64,000 bases of DNA from positions 62,001 through 126,000 of the forward strand of contig SBGX01000013.1 of the NCBI GenBank assembly GCA_006226425.1, given 5' to 3'. Origin of the DNA: Bacteroidota bacterium. GTDB taxonomy: Bacteria > Bacteroidota > Bacteroidia > Flavobacteriales_D > Crocinitomicaceae. Position 1 is the stretch's first letter; each line of letters begins with the position of its first letter. The notes under the pieces were generated by a model. That model had not been told where the DNA came from. It made no database searches and was given only the letters and a program-made list of their open reading frames with translations. The position numbers were made by a program, and so were the translations under genes. Shown one piece after another: positions 44,809 through 53,446 of this stretch.

Positions 44809-45258
44809 CTATACTGTTTCGTAGAATTCTTCCACCGTAACGGCAAATTTATCCGAAAGGTCGCCTAATCTAGTGAGCATTGGATTTAGAAAACGTGCAC
44901 CCGATTTGGATTTCAAATCTCGAAAGGGAATCAATTCAAACTGCTGTCCTTCTTCCACCCACACCTTTGTCCGGTCAAAAAAATCAACGTTTAGTTCGTT
45001 TCCTAATTCCTTGACGAAATGAACAGAAGTATCGATAGAACATCCAGAAGCATCCCCTTGAGAGCCATCCACCGCCAGGGCAATGAAACAATCGCTGATC
45101 ACTTCTCCTGCAGCTTTCAAATCTTTTCCATGTGCCGCCCAGCCTTCAGCAAACTCTTCCAAACGCTCATTCAACCAGGTTTTCTCAGTCTGATCAAATT
45201 TGCGATTTGATTGATACAACCACAATCGTGACTCCGTACTTAACTCATTCAACTTCAT
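44809..45258 (-). CDS. Conserved small protein often labelled ABC transporter ATPase, without ATPase motifs
   Basis: The 149-residue protein has conserved blocks WLYQSNRKF near residue 13, GWAAHGKDLKA near 39 and DASGCSIDTSVHF near 69. A Bacteroidota family with these blocks is sometimes annotated ABC transporter ATPase, but no Walker A, Walker B or signature motif is present. It is cytoplasmic and closes the seven-gene minus-strand operon (50615-44809). It starts 4 bases after the secreted protein gene. Function unknown. Confidence 0.8.
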   Translation of the reverse strand: MKLNELSTESRLWLYQSNRKFDQTEKTWLNERLEEFAEGWAAHGKDLKAAGEVISDCFIALAVDGSQGDASGCSIDTSVHFVKELGNELNVDFFDRTKVWVEEGQQFELIPFRDLKSKSGARFLNPMLTRLGDLSDKFAVTVEEFYETV

Positions 45259-45262
45259 ATCC

Positions 45263-45751
45263 TTACCAACCCCAATCTGTTAATATAATTTGCTTACCCG
45301 GAAGAATTTCCTGAAACGTCGGTTGAAAATGCTTCCAAAATCGCTTTGCATTGACCCGATATCCTCTTTTATAATATCGGGAAGAATAAGGCGCAAAACC
45401 ATCACTTTTCTTTAGGAAAAGTCCTTCTCCCAATCTAATCACAATGACTTTCGTATCCGGGCAATTGGCATATACTTTTAAATCCTTGAAATCCAATTCC
45501 AATTGCTCTATAATCAATGCTTTCTTCTGATCTTCCCATTCCGGATCGACGGGAGCAACTTCTACCAAAACGATCTCCTCCTTTCTCCCATTTGCATTTC
45601 GGTCATCACATCCCAAATCATCGTAGCTGTGTTGAATGGTTTTCATGTCGTCCACCTTTTCATATCTTACATAGCGAAAGGTGGTTTTTGCATTCTGGGC
45701 AAAAGAAAATGAAATCCCCGACAATAAAATGATCAACAAAAACAATCTCAT
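45263..45751 (-). CDS. Small exported protein, unknown function
   Basis: The 162-residue protein has a signal peptide ending near FSFAQ and a mature part rich in Asp, Glu and Lys. Segments such as DDLGCDDRNANGRKEEIVLVEVAP and ANCPDTKVIVIRLGEG suggest an alpha/beta fold with two cysteines that could pair. No family is recognised. Position in the operon is between the CCG Fe-S protein (18 bases upstream) and the ABC-ATPase-labelled protein (4 bases downstream). Basic residues cluster near the C-terminus. Confidence 0.72.
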   Translation of the reverse strand: MRLFLLIILLSGISFSFAQNAKTTFRYVRYEKVDDMKTIQHSYDDLGCDDRNANGRKEEIVLVEVAPVDPEWEDQKKALIIEQLELDFKDLKVYANCPDTKVIVIRLGEGLFLKKSDGFAPYSSRYYKRGYRVNAKRFWKHFQPTFQEILPGKQIILTDWGW

Positions 45752-45769
45752 GGAAAAATGATTTGAGAG

Positions 45770-46564
45770 CTACAAATCGGCTGCCTCAGAAATCAATTCG
45801 GCGACATCCATGACTTTGATTTCAGCCTCCTTATTGAAATTCTTCACTCCGTCTGTCATCATCGTATTGCAAAAAGGACATCCTGTGGCAATGATTCCAG
45901 CTCCTGTCTCCAGAGCATCTTCAGTTCGTTCCACATTCACCTCTTTATCTCCTTTCTCTGCCTCCTTGAACATTTGTGCCCCTCCAGCACCACAACAAAG
46001 TCCGTTGGTTCGACAGCGTTTCATTTCAACCAATTCAGCATCCAATTTTTCCATCGCTGCCCGTGGAGCTTCATAAACGTCGTTCGCACGTCCAAGGTAG
46101 CAAGGATCATGGAATGTAATCTTTTTCCCTTTAAAACTCTCCCCTCCTTTCAGAGCTAATTTCCCCGTGTTAATGAGATCCTGAATCAATTGGGTGTGGT
46201 GAATCACTTCATAATTTCCTCCCAACTCAGGATACTCATTTTTCAAGGTATTAAAGCAGTGCGGACAGGCTGTAACTATCTTCTTGATCTCATAAGCGTT
46301 CAACACCTCAATATTCATCATTGCCTGCATCTGGAAAGTAAATTCATTCCCGGCTCTTTTAGCAGGATCTCCGGTACAACTTTCCTCTGTTCCCAATACG
46401 GCAAATTTCACGTCACAGGCATTCAGGATTTTTACCACCGCCTTGGTGATCTTCTTTGCCCGATCATCAAAGCTTCCCGAACAACCTACCCAAAACAATA
46501 CTTCGGGAGTTTCTCCCTGTGCCATCATTTCGGCCATTGTTGGAACTTTCAATGTGGTACTCAT
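45770..46564 (-). CDS. Fe-S oxidoreductase, CCG domain (HdrB/GlpC-like)
   Basis: The 264-residue protein carries Cys-rich CCG domains: FWVGCSGSFDDR near residue 25, CPHCFNTL near 100, CYLGRAN and GLCCGAGGAQMFKE near 200, and GCPFCNTMM. CCG domains hold noncubane 4Fe-4S clusters in heterodisulfide reductase subunit B and relatives. With the membrane Fe-S protein two genes upstream it probably forms one redox complex. A HAD gene sits between them. The electron partners cannot be told. Confidence 0.88.
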   Translation of the reverse strand: MSTTLKVPTMAEMMAQGETPEVLFWVGCSGSFDDRAKKITKAVVKILNACDVKFAVLGTEESCTGDPAKRAGNEFTFQMQAMMNIEVLNAYEIKKIVTACPHCFNTLKNEYPELGGNYEVIHHTQLIQDLINTGKLALKGGESFKGKKITFHDPCYLGRANDVYEAPRAAMEKLDAELVEMKRCRTNGLCCGAGGAQMFKEAEKGDKEVNVERTEDALETGAGIIATGCPFCNTMMTDGVKNFNKEAEIKVMDVAELISEAADL

Positions 46565-46569
46565 AGTCT

Positions 46570-46986
46570 CTATTTTTGAAATACTTCGATCTTAACTTCT
46601 CGTTCTACTAACTCCGTAAAACGTCCTTTATACCTAGTCGCCCGAACCATGTGATTATCTATCCAGTGGTAGTTTCCTCCTCTTGGTTTCCCCAACAATA
46701 ATCCATGATACTTGAAACCATGTTTTTTAAGCCACTTTTCAGTGACTTCACGATGTTCCTCTGTTCTAGAGGTAAAGAAGGTAATGATATGTCCTTCGTC
46801 ATACCAACGATTCAAGGTCTCTAGTGCTTCAGGATAAAGTTCCGCAGTCAACATTCGCTCTGGTTCCTCATTTGGGATATCATCGCAAATTGTCCCGTCA
46901 ATATCGATTAAATAATTCTTCACATCATCCGGTAATACCGGGCTAATGTTATGATCTCCTTCTCGAACACTTTTCAATTCCATCAC
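46570..46986 (-). CDS. Small HAD-superfamily phosphatase-like protein
   Basis: The 138-residue protein has the HAD motif I YLIDIDGTICDD near residue 28 (two Asp), motif II in FFTSRTEE near 70 (Thr/Ser) and Lys in LGKPRGG near 100, then IDNHMVRATRYKG. The compact form without a cap fits small polynucleotide or sugar phosphatases (some relatives are mislabelled phosphoheptose isomerase). It is cytoplasmic. It sits between the two Fe-S proteins, spaced by 3 and 5 bases. Confidence 0.82.
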   Translation of the reverse strand: MMELKSVREGDHNISPVLPDDVKNYLIDIDGTICDDIPNEEPERMLTAELYPEALETLNRWYDEGHIITFFTSRTEEHREVTEKWLKKHGFKYHGLLLGKPRGGNYHWIDNHMVRATRYKGRFTELVEREVKIEVFQK

Positions 46987-46989
46987 TTC

Positions 46990-48318
46990 CTAATTTTCAT
47001 CTTTCCAGTTCAAGCGGTCAGCCGCGGCGAATTGCCAGGGCGCACCGTTGTTCTCTATATTTGTCAGCATCCCGGCCAATTCTGCCGGAACTTTTGACTC
47101 TTCCATCACCAGGTACCTTCTCAAATCCACAATAATTGAAAGTGGATCAATATTCACCGGACATTCCTGCACACAAGCATTGCAAGAGGTACAGGCCCAA
47201 ATTTCTTCTTCTGAGATGTAGTCAAACAAACTTTTACCATCCTCATGCTCCTTGCCATGCTTACGCTTGTTTTCCCCAACTTCTACCAAACGATCACGAG
47301 TATCCATCATGATCTTTCGTGGAGAAAGCAATTTCCCAGTCTGATTGGCCGGACAGGAAGATGTACAACGTCCACACTCCGTACAGGTGTAGGCATCTAA
47401 CAAATTTTTCCAGGTCAAATCCGTCACGTCCTTCGCCCCAAATCGTTGAGGTTCAGCATCCTCTCCTTCCGCCGGTGCTGCATAGGGATCAGCATTCGGA
47501 TCCATCATCAATTTGACCTCTTTGGTCACTGATTCCATATTGGTAAAACGTCCCTTTTTCTCCAGATTTGAATAAAACGTATTCGGAAAGGCCAGCACGA
47601 TATGAAAATGCTTCGAATAAGGCAGGTAGTTCAAAAATCCAAGCACAATCGCCAGGTGTCCCCACCAACCAATTCGCTCGATTACATGTAGACTCTCAAT
47701 TCCCATATCTCCAAATAACACAGGTCCCAACCACGATGAAATTGCAAATCCAAAACTGCCTTGCCCTTCTGCATGAGATTGCCCGGCATTATACAATACT
47801 TCATCTGCTCCATTCATCATAAAAATGAAACAAATCAAGGTGATTTCAGCAAACAAAATCAGGTTCGCGTCCAATTTCGGCCAACCATTCATTTCTGATT
47901 TCACCAAACGTGGCACTTTGAGCAAATTCCTTCTGGAAAGAAAAATAACCGTCGCGATGAAAGCAAGTACAGAAAGAATCTCGATGAAGCTGATCATAAA
48001 GGTGTAGAAACCTCCTAAGGATTCATGGAACAACCTGTGACCACCTGAAAGTCCATCTGCCAGAATTTCAATCAATTCGATCTGCGTAATGACAAAGGCT
48101 GCATAGATACAAAGATGCAAAAGCGCCGGAATTGGCCTTGTAAACATTTTCTTCTGTCCGAAGGCTACCAGAATCATCGTTTTCCAACGGTCTGACTTTC
48201 GATCACTTCGATCGATTTCCCGTCCGAGCAAGATGTTATTTCGAACCTTCATTACATTCCAGCCAAAAAAACCGATTCCAACGAGCCACAGAAGGGCAAA
48301 TACAACAATTCCTATCAT
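46990..48318 (-). CDS. Membrane Fe-S protein with two 4Fe-4S clusters
   Basis: The 442-residue protein has several N-terminal membrane helices (about 1-25, 60-85, 105-130, 150-175, 220-240) and a C-terminal ferredoxin part with CTECGRCTSSCP near residue 315 and CTSCNACVQECP near 385, two 4Fe-4S binding motifs. This layout matches the HdrC/NarI-GlpC-type membrane electron carriers of Bacteroidota. It probably passes electrons from quinones to the CCG protein. It starts 4 bases after the MlaD-like gene. Confidence 0.88.
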   Translation of the reverse strand: MIGIVVFALLWLVGIGFFGWNVMKVRNNILLGREIDRSDRKSDRWKTMILVAFGQKKMFTRPIPALLHLCIYAAFVITQIELIEILADGLSGGHRLFHESLGGFYTFMISFIEILSVLAFIATVIFLSRRNLLKVPRLVKSEMNGWPKLDANLILFAEITLICFIFMMNGADEVLYNAGQSHAEGQGSFGFAISSWLGPVLFGDMGIESLHVIERIGWWGHLAIVLGFLNYLPYSKHFHIVLAFPNTFYSNLEKKGRFTNMESVTKEVKLMMDPNADPYAAPAEGEDAEPQRFGAKDVTDLTWKNLLDAYTCTECGRCTSSCPANQTGKLLSPRKIMMDTRDRLVEVGENKRKHGKEHEDGKSLFDYISEEEIWACTSCNACVQECPVNIDPLSIIVDLRRYLVMEESKVPAELAGMLTNIENNGAPWQFAAADRLNWKDEN

Positions 48319-48322
48319 CTGA

Positions 48323-49357
48323 TTAATGTATGGTATCTATTACTTTTCTTAGTTTTCGCTCCTCATCCGGAGTAAGACTCACCCCTTTGTTTTTCGATCC
48401 TAGCACCGAGAAGTGAATATAACGTTCTGGATGGAGTTTCAAATCTGCAACCAGATCCTGAAGTGCTTTATTCGTTTCAACCACCTCATTATACAATTGC
48501 TCATCATGAATCAACTTGCTCAAACTTCCCTTTCCACTATTTGCTTCTGCCAGGATCGCGTTCAAGGACTTAATCGTCTCCTTGGCATCTTCCACCACTG
48601 TTTTGAAATCAGCAGTGACCATATCATCTGTAATCTTTTGAGCATTTCCTATAATCCTTCGGACTTCTTCATTGCTTTCACGAAGATTGTCTGTAATGGC
48701 ATCTACATTGTAAAAAATGCTTTTGAGGTGTGCTTTCTCGGTAGCCATCAGATCATCCACTTCTTCAGCAACATGTCCCAGTCGCTTGATAGCAATTTTC
48801 ACTTCCTTCATACTCTGCTCCAATTCCGAAGTAGCTGTCGTATCCCAAAAGGACGAAAGTGAAGTGATTGCCCGATCCACATTACTCATCAAACTCTGAA
48901 GATTCTTTGTAATCGGATCAGCATATGCCTGTACCTGCTGCATCATGTCCTTAGACACCGTTCCGTACAAACTGGCTCCAGATTTATAGTACCCTTTGGA
49001 GTGATCCCCATCCAGAGTCAGAAGAATCCCTTTGCTGAACAAGTCGATCGACCCAATTTGAATGGTTGAACCCTTCGTAATTTTGATTCCTTCCTCGTGA
49101 ATGTTAAAAGCTATTTTAACGCGCTTCTCGGGTGGATTTTCAGGGACATACTCCACTGACAATATTTTACCTACCGGAACCCCACTCAGTACCACCGAGT
49201 TGGCCGGGGCAATTCCACCGGAATTTGGAAAGTATCCGTAGTAGACATCATCTCCTCCGAAAAAGCTATTGCCTTTCAGAAAATTGACTCCAGCTACCAA
49301 TAATGCTACCGAAAGGATCGCTATGATACCAACTTTTAACTCCTTCGAATACTTCAT
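48323..49357 (-). CDS. MlaD-like MCE-domain protein
   Basis: From the ATG at 49357 this is 344 residues with one N-terminal membrane helix (about 10-28) and an MCE domain (about 35-115; YFPNSGGIAPANSVVLSGVPVGKI). A long helical region follows (about 130-330). MCE proteins bridge the periplasm and move phospholipids between membranes. The permease and ATPase genes (mlaE, mlaF) are not adjacent. The ATG 30 bases downstream of 49387 is preferred because the helix then starts near residue 8. It lies between amidase and the Fe-S genes in one transcript. Confidence 0.88.
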   Translation of the reverse strand: MKYSKELKVGIIAILSVALLVAGVNFLKGNSFFGGDDVYYGYFPNSGGIAPANSVVLSGVPVGKILSVEYVPENPPEKRVKIAFNIHEEGIKITKGSTIQIGSIDLFSKGILLTLDGDHSKGYYKSGASLYGTVSKDMMQQVQAYADPITKNLQSLMSNVDRAITSLSSFWDTTATSELEQSMKEVKIAIKRLGHVAEEVDDLMATEKAHLKSIFYNVDAITDNLRESNEEVRRIIGNAQKITDDMVTADFKTVVEDAKETIKSLNAILAEANSGKGSLSKLIHDEQLYNEVVETNKALQDLVADLKLHPERYIHFSVLGSKNKGVSLTPDEERKLRKVIDTIH

Positions 49358-49457
49358 GTTTGTGCTTTTAAATTCCAGGAAACACACTCACTGCTTTCCG
49401 GCTCTCAAAAATACATATTTCCACCCAAAAACAAAGGATTATGGGCGTTAATTCCCA

Positions 49458-50615
49458 TTAGTTTTTAACAATTTTCAAGGCTTGATCTAGCGGAATCCGC
49501 TCGCCATTCTGAAAGGCAATCACGAAGGCATGATCAAAACCTTTCTGACGCAATTCGTTTTTCAGCTGGTTCGCCCCGCCAAAATCATCTCTGAACTTCC
49601 CGACTGCATACTTATAAAGTCCATTCTGCTGATACTCAAACACTTCGAGGCTTTGGAAACGAGAAGCTGTTAAAGGAATTTTCTTGGACGAAGTCTCTAT
49701 CTGCACGGCAAAACGTACTCCTTCTTCTTTCACTTCCTTTTCTTTCTCTGAAGGATCTACCCGTTTGACAACTTCTTTCTCTTTTTCTTCCTTTTTTTCC
49801 GGATCTCCTAGCTGCTCCTGAATCCCTTCCAACTCGTTCTTGTACTTTTTGAAGGCTTTAAACATTGCATTGGCCATCACCGTCTGATTCGCATCTTTCA
49901 TTAAGAAATTTTCATCCGATGTATTCGTCAAAAATCCCGTTTCAATCAATACGGAAGGCATGGTGGTTTTGTAAAGCACCAAAAATCCGGCTTGCTTTAC
50001 TCCCCGGTCATAGCGACCAATGCCTTTAAATTCCCCCTGTAACTTCGATGCAAAATTGATGGAATGATCCAAATAAACTGCCAATTGCAATTGCTTTGCT
50101 ATGATGGCATCTGGTGAAAGATCAAAATTCTTATACTTTTCTCCCTTATCATCTTCTAGATAAATGGAACTATTTTCCCGCTCCATGATTTTTTGCTGGG
50201 CTGCGGTCCGATGCAATCCGAGAACATACGTTTCTGTTCCTTTGGCAGCGGTAGAGCCTGCTGCATTCGCATGAATACAGATAAATAAATCTGCCTTGTT
50301 ACGGTTGGCAAATCGGGCGCGTTCGTCCAATTCAACAAATACATCTTTGTCCCGGGTATAAATCACATTCAGATCAGGATACTCTTTCTTGATCTTTTTC
50401 CCCAGCTTCAGGGCCATGGCCAGACATACCTTCTTTTCGTTCACGGATGCCCCATGACAACCCGGATCCTTCCCCCCGTGCCCAGCATCAATACAAACGG
50501 TCTTAATGGCTTTTTCATCCTGCGACCAGGAAAAAACAGGCACTACAATCATCACAAAGAACCAAAGTAAACGACTTTGCGTACAATATTTTGCCAGATG
50601 CTGCATTTTATTCAT
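49458..50615 (-). CDS. N-acetylmuramoyl-L-alanine amidase (Amidase_3)
   Basis: From ATG at 50615 this is 385 residues; ATGs at 50660, 50648 and 50606 are also in frame. Signal-peptide-like WFFVMIVVPVFSWSQ precedes an Amidase_3 domain: IDAGHGGKDPGCHG (Zn His), the downstream Glu, CIHANAA (Zn His) and VLIETGFLTN (catalytic Glu). A Lys/Glu-rich linker and a C-terminal SPOR-like tail follow. It cleaves peptides from glycan strands in cell-wall turnover or division. The 50660 start would overlap the divergent lptD start by 14 bases. It leads the operon down to 44809. Confidence 0.92.
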   Translation of the reverse strand: MNKMQHLAKYCTQSRLLWFFVMIVVPVFSWSQDEKAIKTVCIDAGHGGKDPGCHGASVNEKKVCLAMALKLGKKIKKEYPDLNVIYTRDKDVFVELDERARFANRNKADLFICIHANAAGSTAAKGTETYVLGLHRTAAQQKIMERENSSIYLEDDKGEKYKNFDLSPDAIIAKQLQLAVYLDHSINFASKLQGEFKGIGRYDRGVKQAGFLVLYKTTMPSVLIETGFLTNTSDENFLMKDANQTVMANAMFKAFKKYKNELEGIQEQLGDPEKKEEKEKEVVKRVDPSEKEKEVKEEGVRFAVQIETSSKKIPLTASRFQSLEVFEYQQNGLYKYAVGKFRDDFGGANQLKNELRQKGFDHAFVIAFQNGERIPLDQALKIVKN

Positions 50616-50637
50616 CTGTGGGAGTCGGGTTATTTTA

Positions 50638-50645
50638 TAGCTTTG
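50638..50645 (+). promoter_or_regulatory. Predicted -7 promoter box for lptD (TAGCTTTG)
   Basis: TAGCTTTG fits TAnnTTTG and ends one base before the annotated ATG, so transcription would begin at or just after it. A downstream TTG at 50698 followed by a KKR-hydrophobic signal segment is an alternative start. Confidence 0.4.
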
Positions 50646-50646
50646 C

Positions 50647-53223
50647 ATGCTGAAATTCATACCTCAAAGCGATTTTAAACAAAATTACACGCTTAAGTTG
50701 GTCAAAAAACGTTCCAAATACGAACTTATCTTCTGCACATTGTTAATAATGTGCGTTCCTTTCTCCCTTAGGGCCCAGAAAGACACCATCTATCGCGTTG
50801 ATGATTCCTTTGAAGATATTGTTCGCACCAAGGCTCGCGACTCTTTTTATAATGATTTTAAGAACAAACAGTTACATCTTTATGGTGAAGCAGAACTTGA
50901 ATATCCTGGAATTAAACTACAGGCAGACTATTTAATGGTCGATTTTGAAAAGAAAGAAGTTCTGGCCAGCTACCTGACCAATGAGCAGGGCGAACGAACA
51001 GGAATCCCCGTTTTTACGGATGGATCCGAAAAGGTAGAAGCAGCTAAAATCAGGTACAATTTCAAAAGTAAAAAGGGATATATCCTGGAAATGAAGGTTA
51101 AACAGGATGAAAATTTTCTGTATATGGATGCCGCCAAGCGACAGGCCAACGAAGAACTCCACTTCAGAAAGGGAAGATTCACTCACTGCGACCTGGAAGA
51201 ACCTCACTACCACTTTCAGTTGAGCAAGGCTATTCTCGTGCCTCAAAAGCGAATTGTTTCAGGACCAATGAATCTCTGGATTAAAGGAGTCCCCACACCA
51301 CTTGGACTTCCATTTATGTTCATTCCGCAACAAAAAGAACGAAAACACCGGCACGGAGTGCTTTTCCCACAATACTCCCTCCAATCTCCCTATGGAATGG
51401 GAGTTCAAAATCTTGGCTACTATTTTCCGATCAACGACAGCCTTCAAACTTCATTCTACGTCAATCTCTACAGTCGTGGAAGCTGGGGAGTTAGTAACAA
51501 TACGCAATACAAAATCAATTACAAATTTGAAGGGGATCTCCAGGCTTCTTTCCAGCAATTCCGGACTGGTTTTCCGGACTCCAGTAAACTCAACAAATTG
51601 AGTCTGCGATGGAATCACAGACAAAACCAAAAGGCGAATCCCTACTGGAACTTCAGTTCGTCGATTAATTTCAACTCGGACAACACCACCAAAACAAGTC
51701 TTGAAGTCGTGAACCAGGATTATTTTAAGAACACCCTCACTTCCGATGTGAACATTACGCGACGTTTTCCAGGAAAACCATATGTCGCCGGTATGAAAAT
51801 CAGTGCCAGACAGAACAGCATCTCGCAAAACATTGCCTTAACCAGTCCATACCTTAGTTTTAATGTCGCGCGCTTCAGTCCCTTCTCCAAACTCAAGAAA
51901 AAAGGTCAGGTGGGAACACGATGGTACGAAAAGATCATGATGACCTACAACGCCGAAGCACAAAACAGAGCTTCATTCGGGGACAGTATTTTAAAACAAC
52001 AACGCTATGACATTCTGAGATCTTCTATGCTGAATGGGATTCGACAGGACTTGCGCATTCAAAGCAACATCGGTCTATTTGGGAACACCTGGAAATTTAA
52101 TCCCTCCCTTGACTACGGAAATGCCGTTAATTTCCTTCAAATCCGGAAAAGCTACGATGCACTTAATAATACGACTCAAATCGACAGCCTGCAACAAGTT
52201 GGGATTTCAAACAAACTTTCCTTCAACGCCCAACTCAGCACGGTTCTATATAGTTACTACCGAATCATTGGGAAAAACAAACCTTTGCTTAGACACATTC
52301 TCACCCCGAGCTTTAGTTACCGCTTTGCCCCGAATTTGAATACGATTATTGAGGACAGCGTAGGAACAAATCAGGAACTCATTAGCTACTCTCCATTTGA
52401 GCGAAGTCTTTACCCTGAAAGCAGTAGTCAAAACACCTCTGTGCTTTCATTTGGTTTCAATAATACCCTAGAATTAAAACACAAGTCGAAGAAGGATACC
52501 GTCACAGGCTTTAATAAAGTGCGACTCATCGATGGTTTCTCGATTTCCGGAAACTATGACTTTAACAAGGATAGTATGCGGCTTTCCAATATTAGTACCA
52601 GCTTGAGAATAAGTCCCCTCAAAGCCATAAATATTGTTTCCAGTGCGAGTTTTAGCCCCTATGACTGGAACGACTCTACACAGCAGTCCATTAATCAATA
52701 TGCCTGGAAAAACCGGGGACAATTGGCACGACTACTCAACGCAAATATTAACACCACCCTTGTTTTGACCTCCCGGGCAGGAAGGAAAAAGCTGGAACAG
52801 AATCAGGATAAACTGAGAAACAATTGGAATGCTGACTATCAATACTTTGCCCTGCATCCAGAACAGTACATCGATTTTGAAATTCCCTGGAAGATTAATT
52901 TCACACATATTTTTGATATCCGACGAAATATTAGCAGCATAGTTGGAGTCGATAAGTTTCAATTCACAAACACCCTGCAAACCCAGGCCGATTTTTCCCT
53001 TACAAAGAGATGGAAGATGATTTGGAATGTTTACCTTGACTTGGAACGACAAAAGGTCATTAACGGTAGACTGACACTGACCAGGGACATGCATTGCTGG
53101 TTCCTCTCCGTGGATTGGACGCCAATTGGTTTGAATAAGAGTTTCCTCCTTCGTTTCAATGCAACATCGAACCTTTTCAAAGATGCCAAAATTGAACTCA
53201 AGAAGCCACCGGAACTTATCTAA
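50647..53223 (+). CDS. lptD: LPS-assembly protein LptD-like outer-membrane protein
   Basis: The 858-residue protein has a signal region (residues ~18-43, ELIFCTLLIMCVPFSLRAQ), an N-terminal OstA-like beta-jellyroll (about 45-200; LYGEAELEYPGIKLQADYLMVDF) and a large C-terminal barrel of alternating aromatic strands. This is the Bacteroidota LptD architecture that inserts LPS in the outer leaflet. The start codon sits one base after a promoter box; a TTG at 50698 would make a cleaner signal peptide. It is divergent from the amidase gene. lpxH and lpxK in this window belong to the same pathway. Confidence 0.85.
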   Translation: MLKFIPQSDFKQNYTLKLVKKRSKYELIFCTLLIMCVPFSLRAQKDTIYRVDDSFEDIVRTKARDSFYNDFKNKQLHLYGEAELEYPGIKLQADYLMVDFEKKEVLASYLTNEQGERTGIPVFTDGSEKVEAAKIRYNFKSKKGYILEMKVKQDENFLYMDAAKRQANEELHFRKGRFTHCDLEEPHYHFQLSKAILVPQKRIVSGPMNLWIKGVPTPLGLPFMFIPQQKERKHRHGVLFPQYSLQSPYGMGVQNLGYYFPINDSLQTSFYVNLYSRGSWGVSNNTQYKINYKFEGDLQASFQQFRTGFPDSSKLNKLSLRWNHRQNQKANPYWNFSSSINFNSDNTTKTSLEVVNQDYFKNTLTSDVNITRRFPGKPYVAGMKISARQNSISQNIALTSPYLSFNVARFSPFSKLKKKGQVGTRWYEKIMMTYNAEAQNRASFGDSILKQQRYDILRSSMLNGIRQDLRIQSNIGLFGNTWKFNPSLDYGNAVNFLQIRKSYDALNNTTQIDSLQQVGISNKLSFNAQLSTVLYSYYRIIGKNKPLLRHILTPSFSYRFAPNLNTIIEDSVGTNQELISYSPFERSLYPESSSQNTSVLSFGFNNTLELKHKSKKDTVTGFNKVRLIDGFSISGNYDFNKDSMRLSNISTSLRISPLKAINIVSSASFSPYDWNDSTQQSINQYAWKNRGQLARLLNANINTTLVLTSRAGRKKLEQNQDKLRNNWNADYQYFALHPEQYIDFEIPWKINFTHIFDIRRNISSIVGVDKFQFTNTLQTQADFSLTKRWKMIWNVYLDLERQKVINGRLTLTRDMHCWFLSVDWTPIGLNKSFLLRFNATSNLFKDAKIELKKPPELI
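50680..50687 (-). promoter_or_regulatory. Predicted -7 promoter box for the amidase operon (TAATTTTG)
   Basis: On the minus strand TAATTTTG matches TAnnTTTG. It lies inside the start of the divergent lptD reading frame, 19 bases upstream of the farthest amidase ATG (50660) and 64 bases upstream of the preferred one. The two units would overlap at their 5' ends. Confidence 0.4.
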
Positions 53224-53446
53224 ACAGCTAAAAAAGAGCTAACTAAACAAACATCAATCGACCTCTTCCTTGTGCAAGCATAAGAATATTCAATCAAAAG
53301 GGTAAAATATTCATTCTATCCATTGATTTGAACAATTCGACGAAAAATCCATTGATTATCAGTTTACTATTCTTATATTTAATGAAACCAAACACAATCA
53401 TTCGGAATTAAACCACCCGTTTGATTTTCGTGCTAAAACATGGCTT

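Noticed and set aside
53224-53446. Terminator or small RNA between lptD and the G8-like gene
   Set aside because: Only a weak AGCT/AGCT repeat without a T run is present at the start; the rest is AT-rich promoter-type DNA.
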